Shown here: piece after piece, positions 44,186 to 53,759 of the stretch | Layout of the letters: each line of letters opens with the position of its first letter | How positions within the stretch are numbered: position 1 is the stretch's first letter | NCBI RefSeq assembly: GCF_002042965.1 | Contig: NZ_MZNT01000001.1 | Location: forward strand, 558,001-622,000 | DNA from: Paenibacillus sp. 32352 | GTDB lineage: Bacteria > Bacillota > Bacilli > Paenibacillales > NBRC-103111 | Length of the DNA: 64,000 bases | Direction of reading: 5' to 3' | Notes under the pieces: generated by a model | What the model was told of the DNA's origin: nothing | The model's input: only the letters and a program-made list of their open reading frames with translations | Databases searched by the model: none | Made by a program: the position numbers and the translations under genes

Positions 44186-44224
44186 GGATTGTCCTCCTGA
44201 TCATACTGAACTACTCTAAACATA

Positions 44225-44245
44225 ATTGTAATATTATATCACAAT
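44225..44245. promoter_or_regulatory. Palindrome over the cimA -10 region
   Basis: ATTGT and ACAAT, together with ATAT inner pairs, form a 21-base dyad with one mismatched pair. It covers a minus-strand TATAAT (44238-44233) that is the likely -10 of cimA, so it is a candidate operator. It does not match the CodY or T-box patterns I know. Confidence 0.5.
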
Positions 44246-44384
44246 ATTTCCCGATAAGGATATTGTTTTCACAAAATAGATGGAATGTCCGCCTTGACCG
44301 CTATATCGCAGAATTGTATGCTGAGACTAGCTGTTCTAATGCTATTTTACGGTGAATAGGATGATGGGGGGTACTAAAAACAAC

Positions 44385-44537
44385 ATGTCTGAACAAAGAA
44401 TAAAGCCAATACCGGGTCCGCATCAGGATCGTGCGGAGCTTGCGGCATTGAGTCCGGCGACGGGCCGGCCGGATGATGCGATGATTGCGTTCAAATATAG
44501 TGCAGTGGTGCCCGCCGAATATGAGCAGTTTCAATAA
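44385..44537 (+). CDS. Possible small protein before dinB, 50 aa
   Basis: An ATG at 44385 opens a 50-codon frame whose stop overlaps the dinB start by 17 bases. The sequence is polar (SEQRIKPIPGPHQDRAELAAL). The nearest purine-rich segment, GGGGGG, is 14 bases away, which is poor. It could be a leader peptide coupling translation to dinB or merely a chance frame. No family recognised. Confidence 0.25.
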   Translation: MSEQRIKPIPGPHQDRAELAALSPATGRPDDAMIAFKYSAVVPAEYEQFQ

Positions 44538-45816
44538 TGCAGCTTATCCTGTAAACGGAAGGGTCATTCTTCATATCGATATGAACGCATTCTACTGCTC
44601 GGTACACGAAGCGGTGGACCCTGAGCAGTACAAGGGCAAGCCGACCGCAGTCGCAGGCAGCGTAGAGCTGCGAAAGGGCATCATTGTTACCTGCTCCTAT
44701 GCTGCCAGAGCAAAAGGAATCAAGACAGGCATGCTGGTTGGACAGGCGCAGAAGCTGTGCCCGGAGCTGATCCTCATTCGTCCGGATTTTGATTTATACC
44801 GGCAGTTTTCAAGACGCTTCATGAAAATTGCTTACGAGTACTCCCCGCTCGTAGAGGCTATGTCCATAGACGAATGCTATATTGACATTACGGGCTCCAA
44901 GCAGTTCGGTACTCCGCTGGAGATTGCGGAGCAGATTCAGAAGCGGATTCGCAACGAGCTCATGCTGCCTTGCTCGGTGGGAGTTGCTCCGAACAAGCTG
45001 CTTGCGAAGATGGCTTCCGATATGAAGAAGCCAAACGGCATTTCGGTGCTGCGGAAGCGGGATGTCCCCCGCGTTCTCTGGGACAAGCCTTGCGCTTACC
45101 TGTACGGAATCGGAGGCAAAACGGCGGAGAAGCTTAAGCGCCTGAACATTCATACGCTCGGACAGCTTGCCCAGGCCAGCGATAAGCTGCTCTCGGAGCA
45201 ATTCGGCGTACTAGGAGCCCATCTGAAGCGATCGGCTAACGGAGAGGACGATTCACCGGTACAGTCCGAGCAGGATCCAAGCAAATCGATCGGGCATACG
45301 ACAACGCTGCCGAATAATTATACGGAACGGGCGGATATTCATCGGGTTTTTCTCAATCTGGCCGACCAGGTCGGCAGACGTCTCCGCAGACAGAAGCTGC
45401 TGACCCAAACCGTACAAATTACAATCCGCGATCCCGATATGAAGACGATCACGAGAGCATGCAAATTAAATAATCCGACAGAAAATCGGGAAGATATTTA
45501 CGAGATGGCATGCAAGCTGTTCGAGGATCATTGGCCTGCGGGGAAGCCGGTCAGGCTGCTCGGCATTACCTTACAGAATCTGCTCGACAAGACAGAGGCG
45601 CCGGTACAGCTTGATCTGTTCGATTATCAGAAGCAGCCGCTGAAGGAAAAGCTTAACCAGACGATGGATGCGCTTCGCGATAAATTCGGCGAGCACGCTA
45701 TTCTAACAGCTGGCATGCTAGGTAACGATCCGTCGACATTAATTCGCAATCATAAAGCAAGAGGGACCTCGCTGCAGATGGATCATTTGAAGCAGCATCC
45801 TCTGGAGGAAGATTAG
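44521..45816 (+). CDS. dinB: DNA polymerase IV (Y family)
   Basis: Translesion polymerase. With the ATG at 44521 the product has 431 residues. The first metal site HIDMNAFYCSVHEAVDP is near 18-34 and the second is SIDECYID (115-122). QLDLF (363-367), in the C-terminal region, is a beta-clamp-binding motif. The frame is open upstream to 44485, but neither start has a strong ribosome binding site, so coupling to the preceding small frame is possible. mobB begins one base after its stop. Confidence 0.92.
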   Translation: MSSFNNAAYPVNGRVILHIDMNAFYCSVHEAVDPEQYKGKPTAVAGSVELRKGIIVTCSYAARAKGIKTGMLVGQAQKLCPELILIRPDFDLYRQFSRRFMKIAYEYSPLVEAMSIDECYIDITGSKQFGTPLEIAEQIQKRIRNELMLPCSVGVAPNKLLAKMASDMKKPNGISVLRKRDVPRVLWDKPCAYLYGIGGKTAEKLKRLNIHTLGQLAQASDKLLSEQFGVLGAHLKRSANGEDDSPVQSEQDPSKSIGHTTTLPNNYTERADIHRVFLNLADQVGRRLRRQKLLTQTVQITIRDPDMKTITRACKLNNPTENREDIYEMACKLFEDHWPAGKPVRLLGITLQNLLDKTEAPVQLDLFDYQKQPLKEKLNQTMDALRDKFGEHAILTAGMLGNDPSTLIRNHKARGTSLQMDHLKQHPLEED

Positions 45817-45817
45817 G

Positions 45818-46339
45818 ATGATACCGTTCATTGGTTTTGCTGGCTTCTCCGACAGCGGGAAGACCACGCTGATCTCAAGACTCGTGAAGCACTACCAGAA
45901 TCAAGGAATCCGGGTTGGCGTGATTAAACATGATGCCCATGGGCATTATAAAGAAGCGGCCGGTTCGGACTCATCGCAATATATTCATGCAGGCGCTTCT
46001 GCCGCTATCGTCGTCTCACCCGAATCTTATATCGTGTATCGAAGGGAACCCCATACGCTTGAGCAGATGGTGGAAAAGCTTCAATCCGAGGCACTGGATC
46101 TGATTCTGGTAGAAGGCTTTAAACAAGGGAAGCACGACCAAATTGCCTTGTTCCGAAGCGAGGAACAGGCGAATATTATAAACCAGCTTCCCAGGGAGCC
46201 TGTCGCTGTCGTTGCACCGATGGAACTGACGGGTTGCTGCCCGGATTTTGTTCCACATTTTGCCCCGGACGACATTGCATCCATTGCGGAATTTATTCTT
46301 TTACATATAAAGTTTAACGCCTGTGAAGACGGTTGCTAG
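45818..46339 (+). CDS. mobB: Molybdopterin-guanine dinucleotide biosynthesis adaptor MobB
   Basis: A 173-residue GTPase. Walker A is GFSDSGKTT (9-17), followed by VGVIKHDAHGH and LILVEGFKQGKHDQIALFR, both typical of MobB. MobB binds GTP and assists MobA in adding GMP to the molybdenum cofactor. GGAGG lies near the end of dinB, 11 bases before the ATG. No other molybdenum cofactor gene is in the window. Confidence 0.9.
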   Translation: MIPFIGFAGFSDSGKTTLISRLVKHYQNQGIRVGVIKHDAHGHYKEAAGSDSSQYIHAGASAAIVVSPESYIVYRREPHTLEQMVEKLQSEALDLILVEGFKQGKHDQIALFRSEEQANIINQLPREPVAVVAPMELTGCCPDFVPHFAPDDIASIAEFILLHIKFNACEDGC

Positions 46340-46381
46340 ACTTTATATTTGAACTTTCCTGCGTTTTATATTATATTTTAG

Positions 46382-46666
<285 letters not shown>

Positions 46667-46698
46667 TGCTCTCTAGTTCGATAGTTCATTAGACGATG

Positions 46699-46741
46699 AA
46701 GACCTGTTATTAGGTAAATATACCTAGTAATGGGTCTTTTT
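46699..46741 (+). terminator. Rho-independent terminator after fer
   Basis: AAGACC ... TTATTAGGTA pairs with TACCTAGTAA ... GGTCTT and is followed by T5. Confidence 0.85.
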
Positions 46742-46769
46742 GCATGTTTCTTTAATGAATCTTTATGAT
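46740..46769 (+). promoter_or_regulatory. Candidate promoter of the CHASE2 cyclase operon
   Basis: TTGCAT (46740-46745) and TATGAT (46764-46769) are 18 bases apart, just after the ferredoxin terminator and about 60 bases before the cyclase start. Confidence 0.5.
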
Positions 46770-46829
46770 ATGATGGAAGATTTGTGTTACTATTAGGTAC
46801 GAAACTTGGGTTGGAGGTTGGAAGCACGA

Positions 46830-48662
46830 ATGAAGAAATCATTCAGTAAATCTGCGGTTATTACCATTGGCAATGCATTAGTCATACTGCTTTGTTTTAG
46901 TTTTTTGGTTATCGGTCTCTGGAGAGTGCTGTCCAATCAGGCGTTCGATTTCAACTTGAAGCAGTCCATGACCGGACAGCCGCATGAGGATATTGTCGTC
47001 GTAGGAATTGATACTGAATCTATCAAATCGATCGGACCCTATCCTTGGGACAGGAAGGTGTATGCGGAGCTGGTAGAGCGTCTTGAGCATGCCGGAGCGA
47101 AGGTGATCGGGTTTGACGTCGAGTTCTACACAGAGAGCGGCAATCCGGAAAGCGATAAGACGTTTGCTGAAGCCCTGTCTAAATATAAAAATATTGTTCT
47201 CCCGTCCCATGCGGAAGTAGAGAGTGAATTTGCCCGCACCATGAGGATTAAGGAAGGAGACTGGATTACAGCGAGGAGTGTCCAGCAGCCTATCCCGCTG
47301 TTCCGGCAATATGCGAATCCATCGCATATCAATGCGACCTACGACAGCGGAGGTACGATTCGTACCAACTGGCTGCAAATCAACACGCCCGAGGGCGTCC
47401 TCCCTTCGTTAGGGCTGGCTATGGCGCAGCTGGGTGGAGTGGATGTGAGCAAATATCTGAATGCTCCGGCTATCCAGAACCGGCCCAAATCGGAGATGTA
47501 CATTAAATGGGATGCGAACGAGCTGGATTTTGAGACGATTCCGGTTTCCCGCGTAGTAAGCGGTACGGTTCCCGATGATGCATTCAAGGACCGTTTTGTC
47601 CTGATTGGCTATACCGCTCCAGGATCGGATGAAGGGATAACCCCTATCGAGGAGCACATGCATCTGGTCTATGCCCATGCGAATATATTGAACCAAATCT
47701 TGAAGCAGCAGTGGATTCAGCCGGGGAACGGAGCCGTCACAGTCGCTTTGGCGATCCTGATGGTGCTTTTGTACGGTTTTCTGACATGGAAATTAAAGCC
47801 TATTACCGGTCTTATCGCCATCTTTATATTATCCATCCTGCTGCTGCTTGGACAATATCTATCCTTTGCCTACAGTGATTATTATATCGATACGATAGGG
47901 GCGGTCGGCAGCGGACTCATATCGTATTTAACCAATCTTGCCATGAAAACCTATTTTGAGACCAAACAAAAGAATTATATTACCAAGCAGTTCGGACGAT
48001 ACATATCACCGGATCTGGTAAGGGAGATTGCCCAAAGCGATTCGGAAATCCAGCTGGGAGGCATCAGCAAGGAGCTGACCGTCATGTTCCTGGATGTGCG
48101 CGGGTTCACGCCTCTATCTGAAAAGCTGAAGCCGGAAGAGGTGGTAGACTTTTTGAATTTGATGTTCAACCTGATTACGGAGCGTGCATTGGAGAATCAT
48201 GGAACCATCGATAAATTTATCGGGGATGCGGCTATGATCCTGTATAATGCTCCATTGGATGTGCCTCATCATCCCTATCACGCAGTGAAGACCGCCTATG
48301 AAATTCAAAAAGGAATGGAAAAGGTCCGAGCGGATGTTATGAAAAAGTATGGGGTTACCATCAGCGTAGGGATCGGGATCAATACAGGGGATGTCGTCGT
48401 AGGAAATATCGGGTCCTACCTGCGGGTCGACTACACGGCTATCGGAGACAATGTCAATACGGCGGCCCGAATCGAGTCGAGCACGAGCGCCAATCAAATT
48501 CTTGTTTCGGAATCTACCTATGAGCTGACAAAGTCTTATTTTGAGTACAACTATGTTGGTGAAAAGCTGATGAAGGGGAAAAGCAAGCCATTGAAGCTGT
48601 TTGAGGTTGTAGAATGGAAGTCGGCTCCAGATAAGGGGAAGGAAGCGTCCCAGGTGTCATAA
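46830..48662 (+). CDS. CHASE2-domain class III adenylate cyclase
   Basis: A 610-residue membrane receptor that makes cAMP. After an N-terminal helix (about 10-32), an extracellular CHASE2 domain (about 40-300; DIVVVGIDTESIKSIGPYPW) is followed by three membrane helices (about 305-375) and a cytoplasmic cyclase domain. Metal-binding Asp residues are in FLDVRGFT (near 422) and KFIGDAAM (near 466); the Lys before FIGD is the adenine-selecting residue, and YTAIGDNVNTAARIE holds the transition-state Asn and Arg, so the enzyme appears complete. First gene of a probable operon with the FecR and NHL genes. ATG at 46830 follows GGAGGTTGGAAG. Confidence 0.93.
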   Translation: MKKSFSKSAVITIGNALVILLCFSFLVIGLWRVLSNQAFDFNLKQSMTGQPHEDIVVVGIDTESIKSIGPYPWDRKVYAELVERLEHAGAKVIGFDVEFYTESGNPESDKTFAEALSKYKNIVLPSHAEVESEFARTMRIKEGDWITARSVQQPIPLFRQYANPSHINATYDSGGTIRTNWLQINTPEGVLPSLGLAMAQLGGVDVSKYLNAPAIQNRPKSEMYIKWDANELDFETIPVSRVVSGTVPDDAFKDRFVLIGYTAPGSDEGITPIEEHMHLVYAHANILNQILKQQWIQPGNGAVTVALAILMVLLYGFLTWKLKPITGLIAIFILSILLLLGQYLSFAYSDYYIDTIGAVGSGLISYLTNLAMKTYFETKQKNYITKQFGRYISPDLVREIAQSDSEIQLGGISKELTVMFLDVRGFTPLSEKLKPEEVVDFLNLMFNLITERALENHGTIDKFIGDAAMILYNAPLDVPHHPYHAVKTAYEIQKGMEKVRADVMKKYGVTISVGIGINTGDVVVGNIGSYLRVDYTAIGDNVNTAARIESSTSANQILVSESTYELTKSYFEYNYVGEKLMKGKSKPLKLFEVVEWKSAPDKGKEASQVS

Positions 48663-48767
48663 ATCGCCATTTTTTGCATTGCCAATTGCTGCCTGCCAAA
48701 TTACAATTAACTAGAGAGCGGCAATCGCCATTTAATAGAATGTCCGTAAGTTGAGAGGAGCATTATT

Positions 48768-51074
48768 GTGAAATTCGATAAGAGGATTGGGGTACATAAC
48801 GGCAATAGATTTATAGCGATGTTCGTCATAGGCTGCATGTTCATTTTTATGCTATCCTCCGTTTGGGTTCCATCCGTAGATGCCAAATCGACGCGTGCGG
48901 CCATAGTGACCGAGGTCATTGGCGACGTCAGCGTACGGAAAGCCGGCGGTTCAAAAACGTTTACGGCCTATACAGAGATGACCCTGAATCAGGGGGATTT
49001 CATCACGACCGGCAGCAATTCGTCCTTAACATTGAAGATAGCCGACCGAGATGATGAAATTACGCTGGGTGACAATACGGAAATCTCCATTACGGAACTG
49101 ATTGATTCGGGTAATGGAAAGACGTCCAAATTCAAAATGTGGGCAGGGTCGGCCTGGGCCAAGGTCAAGAGCCTTGTCAGCTCCCAGGATGAATATGAGA
49201 TTGAAACTCCGACGGCGGTCATGGGGGTAAGGGGAACTCATTTCCTGACCATGGTAGATCCTATAACAGGCCAGACCACCATGGTCACTACGGCAGGTGT
49301 CGTTCATGCGGAGACTCACAATGCGGATTCAATCGGTTCTGGCCCAGTTAGCCGAAGTGTCAATGTGTATCCTTCACAGCAGATTAGTCTGGACTCCAGA
49401 GATCCGTCCATCGATCTTCGGACACAAACGAATTATGCGGATTTTGGGGGAATCATTCATCAAGCATCCCCGAAAGTGCTGGAGACGATAATTAGAGATT
49501 ATCCCGATATTGCGAAAGAAAATGAAGAGCTCAAGCAAAGATTGTTAAACAATTTCCAAAGCGGTATCCAGAAACCGGACGGCAGCATTCTGAAGCTGCA
49601 AAGCCTGGAAGATCTGAACAGAGTGACCGCGAATTTCGATGCGTTCATCCCTGCTCTTGCCAAAGCGGCGGTTGATGCCGGAAAACTAAATCAGGCAGTC
49701 ATAGACAGAGTGAATGAGCAGCTCAAGGATATGTCCAAAAAGATAGATTTGAACGCGCCGCCTGTCCTGGACACATCGGCAGGCATCGATCCGGACATTC
49801 AAGCCTTGAAACAATCACAGCAGGAGAAGCCCGGACGGTTTACCGAGGAATATGCAAAGCTTCAGGAACTCATTCAGATGTACAAGGATGCCATTAATGC
49901 AATTAGAATCGAGAATGGACAGTTGGCGGATGCCAACCGGAAGCTGATGGATGAAGCGAATGAATTGGCCAGGCTGCAGCTGAATCGGGCAAATAATGAC
50001 GGCAGTAGTACAAACCCAGGGAGCGGGGGCACAGCAGTCGGTGGAGGCAGCAGCGGAAGCGGAAGGCCATCGGGAGGAATCCGTCCAGCCCAGCCGGAGC
50101 TGGTGAGTCCAACAACCGGTATCACGACTTTCAATCCGGCGGTGTTACGCTGGAAGGCTCCAGTCGGTCAGACGGTGTCCGTGTATCATGGCAGCGAGCT
50201 GCTGGGAACGGTAGAAGGGAGGGGCTCTGAGGAAGTAACTATGACTCTGGGCGTTCTTCCGGAAGGAACATACCGCTTGACAGCAGAATCCGTTCGCAAT
50301 GGAATACCTAGCGTATCGTTATCATTACCTCCTATCACCATCTCGGAAATGCCTATATTGATTAGTCCTACAGCCGATTGGATTACCAACGTGCCGGTGG
50401 TAGCAGCTAAAGGTCCGATCCAAACAAAGCTTAAGATCCTGAACCAAGGTCAGGTGATAGCAGAAGCGGACGGCCAGGGGGACCGGGAGGTTACTATTCC
50501 GTTAAACAGCCTGGTGACGGACCAATTAAAGGTCTACGATCAATTGACACTAGTAGGCGAGAGAAACGGTAAGCAGACGAAGCCGGTGCCTCTTCCGAAA
50601 ATAACGACTGACGGCTCCATGGGAGTGCTCCTGAAATCGGCAGTCAAGCAAAATAATACGGTTACGGCAACCCTAGCAATGAAAAACTTCGTGAATGCCA
50701 AGGCTCTTTATGCGGCTGAGGTTCATCTGGCCTATGATAACAGGCTTAGCTATTCAGGGGATGGAACGGTAACCAAAAATCCGAATACAGTATTCGGCTC
50801 CCTGCCCCAAAGTGTGGAAGTATTAAAACAGTCGAAGGGGACCGGACAATCGGAGCTGATCTATGCGGCGACCAACTTTGGTACCGATGCCGATGCAGGC
50901 TTAATTACCGTTGACGGAGAAAAGCTGCTAGCCGCGATTCCTTTGACATTATCCGGAACGGATACAAACGGCTTGAAGGTAAAGCTGCTTTATTACAAAG
51001 TGGTTGACAAAAACGGGAATGTCATAGCGGAAGTCAATCTGCAAAACAATCCGGTCGAAATACCGGTTAACTAG
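48768..51074 (+). CDS. Secreted FecR-domain protein with cohesin-like C-terminus
   Basis: A 768-residue secreted protein. A signal peptide ends near SVDAKS; a FecR domain follows (about 42-180; IGDVSVRKAGG, DFITTGSNSSLTLKI, YEIETPTAVMGVRGTHF is its hallmark end). The middle (about 245-405) is helical and coiled-coil-like, then a Gly/Ser-rich linker (about 410-440), immunoglobulin-like beta repeats (about 445-620) and a final cohesin-like beta-sandwich (about 624-768). There is no adjacent sigma factor, so a classical FecR anti-sigma role is unlikely. GTG start after GAGAGGAGC. The gene lies 105 bases after the cyclase and 28 before the NHL gene. Confidence 0.82.
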   Translation: MKFDKRIGVHNGNRFIAMFVIGCMFIFMLSSVWVPSVDAKSTRAAIVTEVIGDVSVRKAGGSKTFTAYTEMTLNQGDFITTGSNSSLTLKIADRDDEITLGDNTEISITELIDSGNGKTSKFKMWAGSAWAKVKSLVSSQDEYEIETPTAVMGVRGTHFLTMVDPITGQTTMVTTAGVVHAETHNADSIGSGPVSRSVNVYPSQQISLDSRDPSIDLRTQTNYADFGGIIHQASPKVLETIIRDYPDIAKENEELKQRLLNNFQSGIQKPDGSILKLQSLEDLNRVTANFDAFIPALAKAAVDAGKLNQAVIDRVNEQLKDMSKKIDLNAPPVLDTSAGIDPDIQALKQSQQEKPGRFTEEYAKLQELIQMYKDAINAIRIENGQLADANRKLMDEANELARLQLNRANNDGSSTNPGSGGTAVGGGSSGSGRPSGGIRPAQPELVSPTTGITTFNPAVLRWKAPVGQTVSVYHGSELLGTVEGRGSEEVTMTLGVLPEGTYRLTAESVRNGIPSVSLSLPPITISEMPILISPTADWITNVPVVAAKGPIQTKLKILNQGQVIAEADGQGDREVTIPLNSLVTDQLKVYDQLTLVGERNGKQTKPVPLPKITTDGSMGVLLKSAVKQNNTVTATLAMKNFVNAKALYAAEVHLAYDNRLSYSGDGTVTKNPNTVFGSLPQSVEVLKQSKGTGQSELIYAATNFGTDADAGLITVDGEKLLAAIPLTLSGTDTNGLKVKLLYYKVVDKNGNVIAEVNLQNNPVEIPVN

Positions 51075-51102
51075 ACCTTGCATAGAGGGGAACAGAAATC
51101 TT

Positions 51103-52719
51103 ATGAAAAAATCAGCGAAGCTGTTATTTTCCTCGGTCGTTGCCGTCAGCTTGATTGGCGGAGGTACCGGGGCGTCGGCAGCATCTATCGCCAAGGACGG
51201 ATTAAGAAACAGCAGTGGGCAAATCATGATGGATATTACGACCTATGCCGGTCTTGGAGATGACGGCAGTCATGATGATGCGAACAGACTGCAAGCAACG
51301 TTCCGCAGCCCGTTCGGCTTGCTAGTGCGCAAAGACGGAACCTTGCTTGTGTCTGACCGGAGCAATCATTTGCTGCGCAGCATCTCCGGCTCCCAGGTAA
51401 GCAGTATGGCAGGCATGATCATCGGGAAGGACAATAAGGGCTTCCCCATTGGCGGGCGATATGATGATATTGCCACTCGTTCCGTCTTTCAACAGCCGGC
51501 GGGGCTGGCCCAAGATGCTCAAGGGAATCTTTATGTCGCTGATGCAGGCAATAATGCCATTCGAAAAATCGATGCTTCCGGCAAAGTCGTTACGCTTGCG
51601 GGTAACGGATTGATCGGGAATAAAGACGCCAAGGGGATGGAAGCGACCTTTAATCAGCCGCAGGATGTTGCAGTAGGGGCAGATGGCAATGTTTATGTAG
51701 CTGATACATTAAATCATGTCATAAGGAAGGTCGCTGCCGACGGCACGGTGACCACGCTGAACGCACCCTCCAAAAGAGTCGTGGAGGTAACCCCGGGGCA
51801 AGCTGTGTGGAGCGGAGAATATTTGGACGGGGATATCGCCAACGCCAAGTTTAACGAGCCGACGGGGCTTGCCATCGACAGCAAAGGGAATTTGTACGTA
51901 AGCGATTCCGGCAATCAAAGGATCCGGTATATAGATTTTGGAACCGGCAAGGTAACGACGGTGGCCGGCGGCACAGCTGTAGGTGAGCCGTTGTATAGTA
52001 AGACAAGTCTGTATGCAGACGCTGGGTATGAGGACGGCGATGCCTTGAAGGCACGCTTTAACTATCCGATGGGTATTGCGTTGACGCCTGAGGGCGGTTT
52101 GCTTATCGCCGACAGCATGAATCATTCTATTCGGTACCTATATGATGGCAAGGTGGTCACGCTGGCTGGAGATACCGCATTAGCAGCCGGGGAAGCGGAC
52201 GGAATTGAGCGCTCCGCCCAGTTCCACAAGCCGACGGATGTCGCTGTAGCCGACGACGGATCGGTCTATATTGCCGATGCGTTCAATAATAAGATTCGCC
52301 AGCTTCAGCTCTATAAGCTGCCCGCCGGTTTGCTGAAGGATAACCATGTCAAGGTTGTGCTGGAATCGACGGTGCTGGCATTCGAGGCCCAGCCCGAGAT
52401 CGTGAATGACCGCACCATGGTGCCGGTTCGGGCTGTAACTGAAGCGTTGGGCTATCAAGTAAGCTATGACGAAGTGAACAGAAGCGTTCAACTGACAAAA
52501 GGCGGCGTAACCGTAGAGTTGTATGTAGACAAGACCGGGCTGAAGAAACGGGAACAGGGTAAGCCCGAGATGGCCATAGACACAGATACGGCTCCTTATA
52601 TCAAGCAGGACCTCACATTCGTCCCGGTCCGTTTTTTTGCTGAAGAGATCGGGCTAGACGTACAATGGGATGAAGGGACAAGATCGGTCCTGTTGCGAAC
52701 GAAGCAAAGGAATAAATAA
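51103..52719 (+). CDS. Secreted NHL-repeat protein with copper-amine-oxidase-like C-terminal domain
   Basis: A 538-residue secreted protein. Signal peptide ends GTGASAA. Residues 45-400 form five to six NHL repeats, with a recurring NLYVADxGNNAIRKID-like pattern, expected to be a beta-propeller for protein or carbohydrate binding. Residues 410-538 form a copper amine oxidase N-terminal-type domain (MVPVRAVTEALGY and FVPVRFFAEEIGLDVQWD), a wall-associated module common in Paenibacillus. GAGGGGAAC precedes the ATG. Third gene of the cyclase operon; terminator follows. Confidence 0.88.
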   Translation: MKKSAKLLFSSVVAVSLIGGGTGASAASIAKDGLRNSSGQIMMDITTYAGLGDDGSHDDANRLQATFRSPFGLLVRKDGTLLVSDRSNHLLRSISGSQVSSMAGMIIGKDNKGFPIGGRYDDIATRSVFQQPAGLAQDAQGNLYVADAGNNAIRKIDASGKVVTLAGNGLIGNKDAKGMEATFNQPQDVAVGADGNVYVADTLNHVIRKVAADGTVTTLNAPSKRVVEVTPGQAVWSGEYLDGDIANAKFNEPTGLAIDSKGNLYVSDSGNQRIRYIDFGTGKVTTVAGGTAVGEPLYSKTSLYADAGYEDGDALKARFNYPMGIALTPEGGLLIADSMNHSIRYLYDGKVVTLAGDTALAAGEADGIERSAQFHKPTDVAVADDGSVYIADAFNNKIRQLQLYKLPAGLLKDNHVKVVLESTVLAFEAQPEIVNDRTMVPVRAVTEALGYQVSYDEVNRSVQLTKGGVTVELYVDKTGLKKREQGKPEMAIDTDTAPYIKQDLTFVPVRFFAEEIGLDVQWDEGTRSVLLRTKQRNK

Positions 52720-52732
52720 ATTCAGGGTGCAA

Positions 52733-52787
52733 AGACCTATACTGTAAAGAAAGGAAGTTTTGATTCTTTCACAGCATAGGTTTTTTT
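52733..52787 (+). terminator. Rho-independent terminator of the cyclase/FecR/NHL operon
   Basis: ACCTAT and CTGT pair with ACAG and ATAGGT around a long inner AGAA/TTCT hairpin, followed by seven T. Confidence 0.78.
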
Positions 52788-52876
52788 GGAAGCATTAGGA
52801 CCTCATCAGAGTCTCAAACGATTAATGCTGCTTCAAATCATCGCAGTTCATACGGTCATGACGGGAGGAGTAGTCG

Positions 52877-53602
52877 GTGTCCGACTTGCAGCAGCTTCAC
52901 GATAAAATTGCTGAATTGGAGCAAAAAAACAACGAGCTTTCCTTCTTGCTCTATTCGGCGCTGCTGGCGTACAGCAGCTTGAATGACAAGGATGAGCTTG
53001 TCTCGATGAGCGTGATTCGTTCTTTGGTTCTGGCCTTGGATTCCAGAGACCCGTATACGGCAGGCCATTCCTCAAGGGTTGCCTTATATTCCCTATGGAT
53101 TGCGAGAGAACTGCAACTTCCGGAAGAGGAGTGCAAGCATTTTTACCGGGCTGCCCTGATGCATGACATCGGAAAAATCGGCGTACCCGACAAGGTGCTT
53201 CTGAAGGCAGACAGTCTGGATGACGAGGAGTTTCACATCATGATCTCCCACACGACCATTGGCGCAAGAATCTTATCGAGAATGGAGCCGGAGGAAAGAA
53301 TGCGTCAGGCGACTGAGGTAGCGAAGTATCATCATGAAAAGATGGACGGCTCCGGTTACCCGGACGGACTTCGGGGGGATGAAATTCCATTCTTTGCAAG
53401 AATTGTTGCCGTGGCCGACGCCTTTGACGCGATGACTACGGATAGGCCGTACTCGAAAGGAAGGAGCTACCGGGACGGCCTCAGCGAGCTCATACGCTGT
53501 AAGGGCACTCACTTTGATCCCGTCGTGGTGGAGGCGTTCGAGAAGGTCATGGAGCAGCGGGACTATTTGGAGGGGGATTCCAAACTGGCGGAGCAGGTAT
53601 AA
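52877..53602 (+). CDS. HD-GYP domain phosphodiesterase
   Basis: A 241-residue cytoplasmic protein with a short N-terminal coiled coil (about 1-25) and a complete HD-GYP domain: AGHSSRV (His64), HDIGKIGVPD (His-Asp 96-97), HHEKMDGSGYP (near 153-163) and DAFDAMTTDRPY. The GYP residues mark the c-di-GMP hydrolase type. No sensory domain is fused. GTG start with GGGAGGAG upstream. It is downstream of the NHL terminator and precedes the L,D-transpeptidase gene in the same direction. Confidence 0.9.
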   Translation: MSDLQQLHDKIAELEQKNNELSFLLYSALLAYSSLNDKDELVSMSVIRSLVLALDSRDPYTAGHSSRVALYSLWIARELQLPEEECKHFYRAALMHDIGKIGVPDKVLLKADSLDDEEFHIMISHTTIGARILSRMEPEERMRQATEVAKYHHEKMDGSGYPDGLRGDEIPFFARIVAVADAFDAMTTDRPYSKGRSYRDGLSELIRCKGTHFDPVVVEAFEKVMEQRDYLEGDSKLAEQV

Positions 53603-53759
53603 TTCCGAAGAAGCATTTCTATCAAGCACACAAGCCCGGATTACCACATGAAGCCAATACGGTTCATTGAGGTTTTCGGGTGTTTTTGTCTGGCCCTTTA
53701 AAAAAGCGGGACGGTTGCCGATATTAATGGGAGAAGGTGGAAAGAAGGGGTCGGTCGCC

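Noticed and set aside
48662..48733. Two direct copies of AATCGCCATTT between the cyclase and FecR genes
   Set aside because: Only 11 bases long with no known site type; likely chance, though it lies in the operon gap.
48768..51074. FecR protein as an iron-uptake anti-sigma factor
   Set aside because: No sigma factor or TonB-type receptor is adjacent, and the protein is secreted with beta repeats and a cohesin-like end.
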